64,000 bases of DNA from NCBI RefSeq assembly GCF_003473485.1, contig NC_053044.1, forward strand, positions 50,694,091 to 50,758,090. The letters are read 5' to 3'. The position numbers and the translations under genes were made by a program. How positions within the stretch are numbered: the stretch's first letter is position 1; every line of letters starts with the position of its first letter. Of the stretch, positions 46,601-59,269 are shown piece by piece. Source of the stretch: Medicago truncatula (taxonomy: Eukaryota > Streptophyta > Magnoliopsida > Fabales > Fabaceae). A model generated the notes under the pieces. The model was not told the origin of the DNA and did not search any database. It saw nothing but the letters and a program-made list of their open reading frames with translations.

Positions 46601-49139
46601 ACCACTTATGATTTTATTTTTGGATCAAATGTATTTTCTTACCTCAAAACAAAACTAGACCGCACCGCACCGCACGCACCTAGTTGCTAGACTTGCCAAG
46701 GTTTCAATATCATTCAGTGGAGAACACATGTCATTTCCCTCTCATAGAAGAGCAGTCCAAATTGTGGAAGACAATTGCAAAAGCTAGGAACCGAATAAGG
46801 ACATGCTCATGGCTAGAAACCAAAGAAGGGCCAAGCATAAGAGAATAAGTTTTCAGAACCGGGGAAAGTGTTTTAGAATGGCCCACTTCGTTCCCTTTTT
46901 TCCCTATTAAAACCAAATCCTATGGCTGTGTGTGGATACGACTAGCTTGACCGAACCTCGAAAGGCCAAAATCAACTGTACCAGGATCATGTAGCACCGC
47001 AAGATTGTGTTATGCAACACTTTTTTGGGTTAGACACTCTTATTCCTTAAATGGTGCCTATCTGTCATTGCTTGCTGACACGTGAGTTTCAAACAATCAT
47101 AAAATTATACTCCATACAGTTTGTGTACATACTACATAACAGAGAAGAAAATAACAAAACTAAATTGCTCCATGTAGAATTCTTGAATACTTGTACCAAA
47201 AAAAAGAAAAAAATCTTGAATACCCACAAGAAAAGGTGGGTGACGATATTTCTTAGGCAAAGTCAGTCTAAATATTAAATTCATTTTCTTACATCAACAT
47301 ACTTCTTTCATTTTCATTAGGATAATATTTGTAACATAAGTTAGACTTAAATCTAAAACATAGGATTTGCCAGCTTTGATGGTCTCCACTAAGGGTATAT
47401 GTTTGTCTTCAAATAAAAGTATTAATCATATAGTTTTAACAAAATTACTTTGTGGTTCTATAAATTTGAAAATTTTTTTAAATTGATCTTTTGATTTTTT
47501 TTTTTTTGTATTGATTATTTTCTGGATTGGTCCAACGCCCAGACACACATACAGGTTCAATTATACTAGATTATCTTTAGTCTTGAATCCTCACCTACCA
47601 TTTTATAACACTTCAACGGTTAATAACTGTCATCAGAATCAGGTATTGATGAGTCTTGAACCCCATCACTCCCAACAACTCCTTTTATGCGCCTATAAAA
47701 AGCATCTTTCGTCGTAATACAAGGTACACAACTTTTATCAATTTAATATCTTTTATTCTTTATTATATTCCTAACTTGAGCATCAAAGTGCTTGCAAGTA
47801 CAACCCCTAACATTAATCTCGACAACAACTACTCAATCTCGACCAACTTATCTTGATCATATAAGACCATGTTCCTTATATTTCATTATCTTGTTATGCA
47901 TGCCATTTTAATATTGAAATAAATCACACAAATATATTAGATTCATCCCCTTGATTTCTTCTTTCACTTCTTCATCTTTAAATCTAAATTTCCAAAGACC
48001 AAAATCCTATGACTTGAGAAGATGACTTAATGAGTATAAGTATTTCTTTAAGTCTCAAATATTTTTGCCTCATAGATATCATGTTTGGGAGAAAAATAGA
48101 AGAAGACTTAATGGGTATAAATACTACTTTAAACCTTTTCTTTGTCTATCTGTTTTACATTGTTTTAATGTTAAAATATTTAAATATAATGATATAAAGT
48201 TATTATTGATAAATGACATAAAATTATTTGATTAGTTACATTTAATTTTTTTTTTTAAAAAGCTGTTGTGTTAAAGGGATCGAGTGTTTATTAAATTTCA
48301 TTATTAAAAAAATTATAAATAAATTATGTGTGAATGTATAGCTCTTTTTTGTGTTTATAAAAATTTGTTTCATTTAAAAATTAAACTCATAATATTTTGA
48401 ACATTTCATCATTTGATAAAACTTATTAATCATTTAAATTTAATTATTTTATCAAATATAAAGCCCATTTACCAAGAGTAAATTTTTCAACTCTAATTCC
48501 CCGATTGCTATCCCATCCACCTCTCACAGTCTCACTAACTCTAAGTGCATAATTACAAAGTGTATGAGAAAGGTAAGCACTAGTATGTTGGTGACGATAG
48601 AATAGAAAGAAGAGTGCGTTATTGAGCTGGATATCACCAAAGGTACAAAGAAAATAATGTGACTTGTGACAGGGTAAGCATTAGTATCCCCATCGGATTA
48701 TCACCTTGCCAAATTTTAAAATATAATTTTTTTTCTTTATATTGACAGTGTAACACATGCATTCGTTAAAATCATACCGTTCAAAATATTAAATGTATCA
48801 TCGACAGTGTAATATTTTGTTGCAGTGAATCATATATTTCAGTAGACACTTATAAAGATTAATTCTGAGTCCAACATATTCAATTAAAATTATCTCTTAA
48901 AAAAACTTAAGTGTAACTTTGATTGAATACATATATACAGAATTTTACATGAAAATTATTCTTTTAAAACATGATAAATGTTATATGTCTGTTTTGTTGT
49001 CTAACAATATATTTATATATGATGTATATAAAACCGATAACATGCTTTTTATGTATTTGAGCTTATCAATATAGAAGGAGATTCACAACGTTTAAAATTT
49101 TGATACCCGTTGTCTGAGAGTATTATTAAAAGTTTTTTT
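46601..49139. other. Intergenic; includes repeat of regulator B 3' flank
   Basis: About 46728-46830 resembles 40960-41070 (GAAGAGCA, TTGTGGAAGA and GGACATGCTCAT words in order). The rest is AT-rich, with no supported gene. Confidence 0.45.
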
Positions 49140-49775
49140 TTGTTGGTAAAGTCGTCATTTATAAATGGGATGATGTTTGTTTAGGAAATGAGTTTGGAGG
49201 TTTGAGGTGCGCATGATTGGAGAATTTAATTTGTCATTTTTAGGGAAGGGGGTGTTAGAGGTTGTATGTGGATCATAATAGTTTGCGCTTAAAGGTGTGA
49301 GTGATGAGGTATGGGGCGGAAGGTGGATGTGTTAGGGATTGAGGGTGTTTATGATCAATGTGGCGGAGACAAATAGTTGGAATTTGTGGGGAGGAGGGAT
49401 GGCAGTGGGTGGGTCGTTTGACAATAATTTGGTGCAAGTTGGGAACAATGGGACTAGAACTTTTTTATGGTCGGATAGGTGAATGGATAGAGTGCTTTAT
49501 GTGATAGGTTTAGGCAGTTGTACGAGTTAGCAGAGAATCAGTGGATAACAGTATCAGAGATGTATGCTTTAGCCTGGAAGATTGGGGGAGAAGCTTGGAA
49601 TTATTCCAGAAACATTGAATGTGTGTGTTCATTGGTCGGGGTTTACAAGAAAGTATGAATCATTTATTTTTGGGATGTGATGTGTTTGGGATCATCTGCA
49701 TAATTGAAGCAATGGGTAAGTATTCAATCAGTAATTCCTTCCCATTTGGCGGCAAATTTGAAGTACTTTAGCGCC
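49140..49775 (+). pseudogene. LINE fragment (RT end to zf-RVT), heavily decayed
   Basis: Plus-strand frames with many stops still read FGGLRCA, LYVDHNSLRLKV, RYGAEGGC and LWSDR, typical of LINE text (GGLGVRR, LLxDxxSLWxKVLxARYG, FWxDxW). The end reads YESFIFG-type sequence of the zinc-binding region. Confidence 0.6.
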
Positions 49776-49975
49776 TTAGGCGGGTTCTTAAAAATAATTT
49801 GTTATTACCTACATATAATTTAGCTAGCTTCTCTAAGTGTCATCTCGAAAGAAGAAAATTAACATTGTTTTCAGCAAAAGGCGGAGTCATCGAACAATTT
49901 TTTGAGATAGTTAAATGGTTATCATTTTGTTGTTGGTGATTTAAAGAGAAAAAAAAGATCATAGTTTATCTCTTG

Positions 49976-50145
49976 ATCTTTTTTTAAACGTATCTTTTGA
50001 TCTTAATCATGGACTAATCTTATCATATTTTTGGGATTAGTTCCTTAGCTTTTGATAGGGTTTAGGGTTTTGATCTTAATCATTGGTGAACTAATCTTGC
50101 CATGTATTTGAGATTAGTTTCTTAGCTTTTGATCTTTCTTAACTA
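49976..50145. repeat. Direct repeat of about 75 bp
   Basis: TTTTGATCTTAATCAT, then ACTAATCTT and TTCCTTAGCTTTTGAT, occur twice in order (about 49994-50058 and 50070-50137). No function assigned. Confidence 0.7.
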
Positions 50146-50877
50146 TCGATATTCTATTGTAAATAACTTATGTGTTGTGCGTTGTTCCTTTGCACTTAAG
50201 AGAGAGATATGAACAAAAATTAACAAAGGCATCCAAAGGCACCGAAAACAAAGATACTGCTACCCCTATTAGGACTTAGGAATAACATCTCTTGTGTTTA
50301 ATATATTTTATTTTTGCTTGTTTTGTTAAAAAATTTAAATGTCAAAAAAGATTTCTTACATTGTCTCAAAATGGTGCAACACTTTTAGCAAAAATAAAAA
50401 TAAAAATGGTGCGACACTTTGCAATTTCATGGACAATATATGAAAATCGGCCAATACATGAACAACAAAACCAAAGGTTGTTGAAACATATTTTCGACAA
50501 TTTGTTACAATAATCCAACCACCGACGTCAACCATGTGAAAATGTTGTTCCGATCAATTAACGAAACAAACAAAACAAACCTTAATCGTCACACATCCTT
50601 TTCCATCATTCATCTCAACCCCCTGGTTCTCCCCCAGCAATCTTATTTTTTCCCCCAATCCCCATTAATTAAAATAGTAAAATATTCCTATTTTAATAGT
50701 ATTTTGCTTTTTCAAAAAAGAAACTGAGAAAAAAGAAGAAAAGAGAGAGAAAAAAAGTAGCAGAAAGAAGAAGAGTAACAACAACAACAACTACAACAGA
50801 TCCATATAAATAGGCGCGCATATCTCAGAATTATCAACGAACGGAAGCTCCACCGGAAACCGGCTTAAGTGGTAAAA
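50146..50877. promoter_or_regulatory. NRAMP upstream region and 5' leader
   Basis: An A/G-rich tract (50720-50790) precedes TATAAATAGG at about 50805, a good TATA box about 70 bp before the ATG at 50878. The leader between them is short. No gene lies upstream within 1 kb. Confidence 0.55.
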
Positions 50878-53800
50878 ATGAGTGGTCCATCGAGAGAAGA
50901 GAATTCAAAGGAAGAGGTAAAAGAAGAAGATGAAGGTAACCGGTTACTGGAAGTTAACGTTGAAGGTGAATCTTCATCGGAAGAAGAAGCAGCGTATGAA
51001 TCCGGCGAGAAAATCGTGGTGGTGGATTTCGAATTCGGCACCGTCGACGATTCAACCGTTCCACCTTTTTCATGGAAGAAGCTATGGATGTTCACAGGAC
51101 CAGGATTCTTGATGAGTATAGCATTTTTGGATCCTGGGAATTTGGAAGGTGATCTACAAGCAGGAGCGATTGCAGGGTATTCATTGCTATGGTTGTTGAT
51201 GTGGGCTACTTTGATGGGATTGTTGATTCAATCGCTATCGGCGAGGGTTGGTGTTGCTACTGGACGTCATCTTGCTGAGCTTTGTAAAGAGGAGTATCCG
51301 AATTGGGCGAGATATGTGCTTTGGTTTATGGCTGAACTTGCTTTGATTGGTGCTGATATTCAAGAGGTTATTGGTAGTGCTATTGCTATTCAGATTCTTA
51401 GTCGTGGTGTTTTGCCTCTTTGGGCTGGTGTTCTTATTACTGCTTCTGATTGGTATGCCTATCATCACTCTTTTCATTCAATTATGCATCTTTTAAGGAA
51501 TTGTTTTACTCAATTATGGGATTGAGGTTTTGTTATTACTGAAATTTAAGTTTTTTTTTTTTTTTGGATAAACAGCTTAGTTAAGTGCTTATCAGGTAAG
51601 TGATTATGTATAAGTTATTTTTATCACGGAAGTTAATATAAAGACAAACATTTTCATAAGCTATCATGGAAGAATTTATGTTAGTAGAAAAGTTCAAATA
51701 ATTCAATCTAAACAGGCGATCTAGTGGAGGAGCTTAGACCATTTTTTTCATTTTGGAGTGGTATTGTTGATTTTTCTTACCTTGTTCATAACTAGAATTC
51801 GTAGGGATTCGGTGACTTTGGTGGCGGGAAAGTCACAAAGTCACCGTGACTTTAGTGTATTTTGGTGTATTTCATGAAAGAGAAATGATAGATAATATGA
51901 GAGAGAGCGATAGCCACAGTTGCAACGACTTTCCTGCCTTAAAGGTAGCAAATCCTGACCCGGATTTTCATGAGCTGCAACTTGCAAGGAAAGTTTGGAT
52001 TGATGGAGTTGTTATGAGTAGAGAACTGAAATCGAATTTGTCGGACTAAGTTTCCTGTTAGTACCTGGCTGTTAACTGATTTTAGTTATTAGTCTACAAC
52101 TATAAAAAAGTTTTAACTGGATGAGGCTAATTTGCTTTACATACTTCAAATATTTTTTATGTATCTCGATTCTAGTTTCTATGTAACACATTTCAGTTAA
52201 GTTCAGCCAGTAATTAGATACCTTACTCTTGACTATATTCAAAACTCGAACTTGTATGGTTGCATATGCTTTGACGTTATGTTTTGCTTTGGCATGACAA
52301 CAACATGTTTCCTTAGCTTACTATATTTTTGAACTTGTGAACACCTTTATGTTATCAACAACAAAAGTTCTGAAATTTAATGGTTTGGATTAAATTTCTG
52401 TATGGAAGTTAGTAGTAGAAACATGTATACTTCAATATTTTTGAAGCTTCATTTCTTGATTTCAATTTTCTGACTCTATTGTTATTGTCTTCAGTTTATT
52501 GACTTGGAGCCATCCCACTTTCATGTTTAAACACCTAACTGTGCTTTACTCTCTCTGTTGTCGTGCAGCTTTTTCTTTCTATTTCTTGAAAACTACGGAG
52601 TGAGGAAGTTGGAAGCTGCTTTTGCAGTTCTCATAGCTACCATGGCTCTTTCGTTTGCCTGGATGTTTGGTGACGCACAACCTAGTGGAAAAGAGCTTGT
52701 GAGGGGTAAATTTTGTCTTTATCGTGTAATTGAACCACTTTGTTTTTGGAAAGGTATCTCTCCCTATAATCCACTGGCATAACCTGTGTTTGTTCCTTCT
52801 GGTAGGTATTTTGATTCCAAGACTTAGCTCAAAAACGATTCATCAGGCTGTGGGCGTTGTGGGTTGTGTAATTATGCCTCACAATGTATTTCTACATTCT
52901 GCTTTAGTGCAGTCAAGGAAGATTGATCCCAATAAGAAAGGTCGGGTGCAAGAGGCTCTTAATTACTATAATATTGAGTCCACAGTTGCACTTTCAGTCA
53001 CCTTCATGATCAATCTGTTTGTCACAACAGTTTTTGCTAAGGGTTTTTATGGTACAAAGCAGGCAAATAGCATAGGATTAGTAAATGCAGGGCAATATCT
53101 TGAGGAGAAATATGGAGGAGGACTCTTCCCTATTCTTTATATATGGGGAATTGGGTTACTGGCGGCCGGACAAAGTAGCACTATCACTGGCACATATGCT
53201 GGGCAATTCATAATGGGGGGTTTCCTAAACCTTCGATTAAAGAAATGGTTGAGAGCATTGATCACTCGGAGTTGTGCAATTGTGCCAACTATAATTGTAG
53301 CTATTGTTTATAACAGGTCAGAAGCCTCATTGGATGTTTTGAATGAATGGCTCAATGTGCTTCAGTCCATACAAATTCCCTTTGCATTGATTCCCCTCCT
53401 CACATTAGTCTCCAAAGAGCGTATCATGGGGTCCTTTAAGGTTGGGCCTGTTCTTGAGGTGAGTTGATCATGATGTTTCTTCATTTCCGTAACTGTTAAT
53501 TGTTAGATCTCTGAACTCTAAAGCAACTTATGCCATGGAATAAAGTTTTTTTTTTTTTTTTTTTATCTTGTTAGATTTTTTTACAACTCAATGACTTAGT
53601 GATTAGGAAAGGAAAATAAATTTTTCGTATGTTTTATTTTCTCTGCAGATAGATTAACTAGCAGAATGATTTTAATCTGAAAATCAAATATTAATATTTT
53701 TAAGATGCTTATTGGCGCTTCAATCAACAATCTATGCTTGTTTTCTGGGTGAAATGGAAATAGAACCGTATTAATATTTAAAAGACCGTGTCAGGCTTGA

Positions 53801-55125
53801 TATTTGCTTGTATCTGCTTCTATCCTTGTCTTATTTTACTGAAGTATGGATTTAGTTCTGATACTGATTTTGAATCTGATAATCAAATACAAAGTCACTT
53901 AAGAATAAGATGCCCAATGACTATTCAATCAACAATCCAATGACTTGATCTTTAAGTAAACCGGTTCAGTTTTTAATAAATTACACGTGTGACTTCTCCG
54001 ATCTTAAGTTTTCCTATGTTTTATTAAGTCATATTAATTACCGGAATGATTTTAATCTGATAATCAAATATCAAGTTATTTTAAGATGCATATTCAATAT
54101 TCAATTACAATCTATGCTTGTTTTCTAGGTAAAATGGAAATAGAACCGTAGCAATGTTTTAAAAGACTGCGTCAAGCTTGATATTTGTCTGTATATGCTT
54201 CTATCCTTGTCTTGTTCTACTCAAGTTTAGATGCATTTAGTTCATCTAATACTGATTTTGAGTCCGATAATAAAATACCAAGTCACTTAAGATGCCTAAT
54301 GACTATTCAATCAACATTCTGATGACTTGATCTTTGCGCAAGTCTGTTCAGTTTTTTAATGAATTACATGTTTGACTTCTTCGGTCTTAAGTTTCTATTT
54401 ATATAACTGATGTACACCTATGGTAGAATTGATAAGTAAAATTGATGTAAAATTTTAAACTACCTCAAAGATATGTTTCTTTCGTAGGGTATTTACTATT
54501 TAGCTCAACCATTTTGGTACTGAGCTACACATTTTCTGCAGACTATGTTTTACTAAGTTAAACCATTTACAGCCTAGGGATCCGGTTATGCCATTGTAGT
54601 GTTGTACATGTTTATCACCTTGAAAATGAAGCATGCAATTCCTTAGTTATATAAAATATATGGGTATTATTGATCACTTGTTCATCGAGACTGTTACAAA
54701 CGTAGATACTAATGTATTTGAAAGTCAATGAAAGTGTTAGTTTTCTGACAGTTCCTTCTTTGAATCATGAATATTCGCTGTTATATCAAGTTTAAAAAAA
54801 ATGATGTGCAAATACCAAATTCATTCAGTAAACCGATTCCTTTTGATTAAAATTTTAATTTTTTTTTTTTGTTATAATAATTCTTTATTTATTTATTTTG
54901 TAGAGGGTGGCATGGACGGTTGCTGCACTGATAATAGTAATTAATGGGTATCTCTTGGTAGATTTCTTCCTTTCTGAGGTGAACAGCGTATTGTTTGGTT
55001 TTGTAGCCTGCTCTTGCACAGTTACATACATTGCATTTATTGTATATTTAATTTCACAAAGTGGTGCTCTTCCTTCCGCATTGGTGGATCGACTTCCAAA
55101 GGGATTTTGTTCCTCTGAGAATTAA
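50878..55125 (+). CDS. NRAMP: NRAMP metal transporter, NRAMP3/4-like (vacuolar type)
   Basis: Proton-coupled divalent metal transporter; NRAMP3/4 proteins release iron and manganese from the vacuole. Four coding exons: 50878-51452, 52569-52705, 52806-53458, 54904-55125; 528 residues, near the family length of about 510. All introns are GT-AG. The acidic N-terminus (residues 1-60) holds a dileucine motif EGNRLL (19-24) like the vacuolar sorting signal of NRAMP3. The TM1 metal site DPGN lies at 85-88, the TM6 site [18 protein letters not shown] is intact, and the family transport signature reads [40 protein letters not shown] and [19 protein letters not shown] match the plant NRAMP3/4 branch. 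The start at 50878 follows the acidic pattern; the in-frame GTG at 50869 is not used. The gene looks fully functional. Confidence 0.96.
51560..51720. repeat. Degraded MITE in NRAMP intron 1
   Basis: GGATAAACAGCTTAGTTAAG and TTTTCATAAGCTATCATGG resemble the GCTTAT-rich family of the MITE at 10563-10829. The ends are decayed. Confidence 0.4.
53630..54400. repeat. 380-bp tandem duplication in NRAMP intron 3
   Basis: A segment with GAATGATTTTAATCTGA, CAATCTATGCTTGTTTTCT and GGAAATAGAACCGTA occurs twice in order (GAATGAT at 53664 and 54044, period 380 bp). The copies have diverged, so the event is old. Intron 3 is 1445 bp as a result. Confidence 0.88.
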
Positions 55126-58100
55126 ACCAACACAAGTTACACAACATTAAAAATATGGAAATAGTATGGCAAGCCTCAGCTAGACAATTTTGCTCGACAA
55201 GTTTTACTCATACACCATGAAGGATGCCTTGGAATTTCTCCAACCCTGCAATGGGGATTAAAGGATGTACAAGGTCAGATAGTGGAAAGAACCTAGATTT
55301 AACTGCACTTCTTTTCTCCAATACGGTTATAGAGGTTACCTACAGCGTGTAACAAGACAGGTATATCTTTTTCGTAATAGAAAGTTGTGGAGAGAGCATC
55401 ATTACAACTTGCAGGATAGATTATTTTCCTGCGCACCTTTATTATTTTTCTAACAAGTTGTAAATTGCTCCATCATTCTTGGTTGTAAACAGTTTGTGTT
55501 TAAATATACTCAGACTAACACTCACATATTGCTTTGGTGAAAAGAACACGGAGTATTTTTTTTCCTTGATAAGGCAGACAGCTAAGACAACAGCCATAAG
55601 TTATAGGGAATAGTCAAATAATATGAAGTACATTATTAGTGACTTTCATTTTTCCTGCTTTCTAGTTGGTTATGGTTTTGTTCGGTATATGAGCAATACA
55701 TAGTGATTATATTATATTAGAACTATAATTTTTGTAGTCCAAGTCTACAAGCTGTTTCTGTCAATAATTGAAAACACTGAATAGTCATTAAATTATTGGT
55801 TTTCTGGTTTGACTTGATGTAAGTTGGTTCGATTTTTTATTATTAGATTTAGATCAAGACCACTGATTATCTTAGTCAATGGAGTTGCAAAAGCCTTGTA
55901 AACAGTTGAATTCCAAAAACTAAAGATTCTGGTAACGGATTCCACTTTCTAGAACATGCAAAACCAGTTCCCATGAATTTGCTTCATGCAGGGTTGCGTT
56001 TCTGTAAGTTGCAACAAGCACCGACCTAACTCATAGTAACAACAAACTAACACCTAAAACAACAAAAACTGTGGCAGTTTATAGGTTACATATCTTCTCA
56101 GTTTCAATTCAGAAAATGGGTATAAAGTAAATTTTCAAAAAGAAGAAAATGCCGCCTATTGATTATTATTTTTTTGAATGGCAGATGTTAATAGTTGGTT
56201 GTTAGATTAATTTTTTTCTTCTTCGTCGGTGTTTTAATCGAGAACTTACAACTTCTTATCCCTTAGCTCAAATCAGTTGAGTTACTCAATCTCATGCCTA
56301 GTGATTATTGTCACTAATAATGAAAAGCCAATTGGGGAATTTGATAAAGGTCGGGTGCTTATGGTTTATAACTGTTTTCTAAAACTAGAAATTTATATTA
56401 TTTTTTTATACTATTTTAGGACTAAAAAATTGAGCATGACACGCTGCGTGTTCAACTTTTATTTGTTTCAGACTCCATTACAATGACATGTAAGTGTCCT
56501 GCTATATCATTAAGATTTAAAGGTGAAAAAATAACGTGTTCTTGGTGGCATAACGAGGGAATGGACACGAATGGAGTGGTTTTTGCAGGTTCCGGATGTG
56601 GAATATGTTAATGGATATGAGTGAAAGGTTGAAGATAGCTGAAAAATAAAATAAAAATAGAGTTTGGACATACTATAATAGAAATATAGAGTCAACCGTC
56701 TTATTTGATCTAATGGTAAATAGTAGACTAATCTATGGTGGACAAGTTTAAATATTGGTACCTCTAAAAAAAAAAAAAAGGTTTAATATTGGTACGTAAA
56801 AAAAAAAGTTTAGTATTGCTCCATGCTAAAATTCAGCCTACTGTAAACCCGATATCAACCAACAAAAAGTGGATGGAAAATCGATTGAGCAAGTGAAAGT
56901 AGATAAATAGTGACTATTGAATTACCACACGTTTGTTTGACCCAAGCTACAATTACCAGCTTTGGTAAAATCACAACAATATGTTCTTTGGGACGGGAAA
57001 AGGGTTCTATCACCCTAAATCAAATATGCTAGTAGTTATGTAAGCCATATTTGTTAATGTTATTAGAAGTCGGTTATGATCAACATTACTCGGATAAATA
57101 AATTGCAAAACACTTTATTTTCACTCTTTCTCTAAACTAAATCAAACCTCTACGATAATACTATCATGACTAGAGCGAGTAATTGATGTGTAGTGCGTGT
57201 AAATGTTGTAAATACGGAGATATTCAATTCGAATTCTACTCATTGAAGAAAAATAAACTACAATGATGCACAAATCATAAATACAAAATTAAATCTAAAG
57301 AAACAATTGTTCTAATATTTGCAATACATCAAAGTGAGTAGTATTATTGTTTGATTCACAAATCTAACTACACAAGAAATCAATTAATAGTTTATATACT
57401 TCAGCCTTACACATTAAACCCCTAAAAATTGCTCCATCACTCCAAAATAATCCCTCAAACCGATGCAACAAAGTATAGAAACAAACTTCACCCAAAAATT
57501 TGTTGCACACCTTCAAGAATGATATATTAATTCATACCCAAAGTGATATTAACTTGAAGTTGTATTTTGATGTTTTTGATTAGACCATGTTAACGAAGTT
57601 ATTTACAAGTTTTTATGTTATCTACAATTTAAATAAAAAAAGTTGTTCTTTTTTAATTGTTTGCACTTCATTTTATTAAGACTTGTTTTTAAGACTAAAA
57701 CAGAGCTTTCAAGTTATTTAATGATTGTGGTGACTTTTATGTACTTAGAAAATTTGATGATTAAAATTAGAAAAAGTGAAGTTAAAACTTAAAAGAAAGA
57801 TAGAGACAAAATCAATAAAGGTAAAGAATCAAAGATGGCGCTTGAAGGACAGAAGGAATAAAGCATGAAGGAGTGGAGGAAGAACGTGACTTGCAAGGTT
57901 GAAGAGTAGTAAGAGTTAATCTGCAAAACATTAATTGTTAAACGCGTTAGATCAAATTTTGTTACAAAAAGGAAAACAATGCCTATGCCTAACTTAATGC
58001 CTAAGCACCTATTTTCCAACTCGTTTTGATTAATATTCCTGGATCTTTTTTTTACCTGGTAGAGACACTAAAGTACAGTACATGTACAATGTTGACGGTT

Positions 58101-58487
58101 ATGTGTTGACTTACTACTTACTTGAGTCTGGTAAAAATCAAGCTGGCTGGCCAAACCAACTTTACCTTTGTGCTTTTTACTAGTAATACAAAATCAACTT
58201 TGTTAATAGCAATGAAGCTGGGCATATGCCTGTCTAGGGTCCATTTAGCGTAGTGTGGTCCAAATTTGAAGTTATGGTTCCGACAGATGGTAAACACAAA
58301 AATCAATGTCTGAGCTTTAAGAAATCAAAGCCAATTGGTAGTTTCTTCTTCGTTTCCAGTTTGGCACCCTTTCCTGTCATTTCCTTGACTCTTCCTGGTT
58401 GTCGCCAAAACTACAGCAGGATTTAAACGCAATGCTTTTCGCCAACACAACAAGGGTGGAAAGTTTTGTATAGTCAGCCTAGAGCCT
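55126..58487. other. NRAMP 3' flank and intergenic DNA
   Basis: The first several hundred bases are probably the NRAMP 3' UTR. Beyond that no gene, tRNA or clear element was seen. Open frames of 60-76 codons at 56277, 57789 and 58118 are not supported. Confidence 0.45.
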
Positions 58488-59051
58488 AGAGGTGGAAACA
58501 TGTCATGCCGCTCGACATCAGCCTGCTACCTAATTTATTTAAAGCTCAGTTCGGCCTAACTCGTTTAATAAAAAAGTTTGACTCATATTTATTTAAATAG
58601 GTCAGGCTAAAGTTTACAAAAATACATATTAAGCCCGTCAGGCTCGCCTATTAAACTTTTTATATATAATATAACTTTTATTATTGATATTGTTAAAAAA
58701 AAATTCTTCATAAACTCAAACCTTCATATGATTTGGTTATTTGATAGCAGATATATTGGTGTGATTAGACTTTCGTAAGATTTCGTTGTTTAGTACCAGA
58801 CATAATCGTGTGCTTTAGGTCTTCATAAGTTTTGACATATTTAGTAGTAGATTATTTATAGGAGTTGATAGACATTAGTGTAAAATAGACTTTTAAATAG
58901 GTTTGCAGGTTTCATTAGACCTTTAAAAAGGTCAGACCAGACATTAAAAATGAGTCTATGACGGGTGATAGGCCAGACTCAAGCCTATAATATTTTAAGT
59001 AGATCAGACTTAAATCTTACAAAGTCCGGTCCGATCTATCTCATTTCCACC
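58488..59051. mobile_element. Foldback element with GAGGTGGAAA ends
   Basis: The left end TAGAGGTGGAAACATG and right end CTCATTTCCACCCGG are inverted. Internal words such as TAGGTCAGGCTAAAG and its inverse relatives recur (GGTCAGACC, AGGCCAGACTCAAGCC). About 560 bp, non-coding. Confidence 0.6.
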
Positions 59052-59269
59052 CGGTGCACACAAATAAAAGTAAAACTGTAAAAGAAAAAAGAATGAAATG
59101 ATATAAGTATATTTATAAAATAATTAAATGATACTATATGATTTTATGTATGTGTACCTAAATAATTTTGATTTAGGATTGTGAGCAACTACGTATATTG
59201 GTGGTTTACGTGGAGTGGGTCGAAAATATATTTTTATTATGTTTGTGCGTGTTTGCTGATGTGTTTATT

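Noticed and set aside
50869-50880. Upstream GTG start for the NRAMP gene
   Set aside because: Plant nuclear genes start at ATG; the ATG at 50878 is in frame three codons later with a suitable leader.
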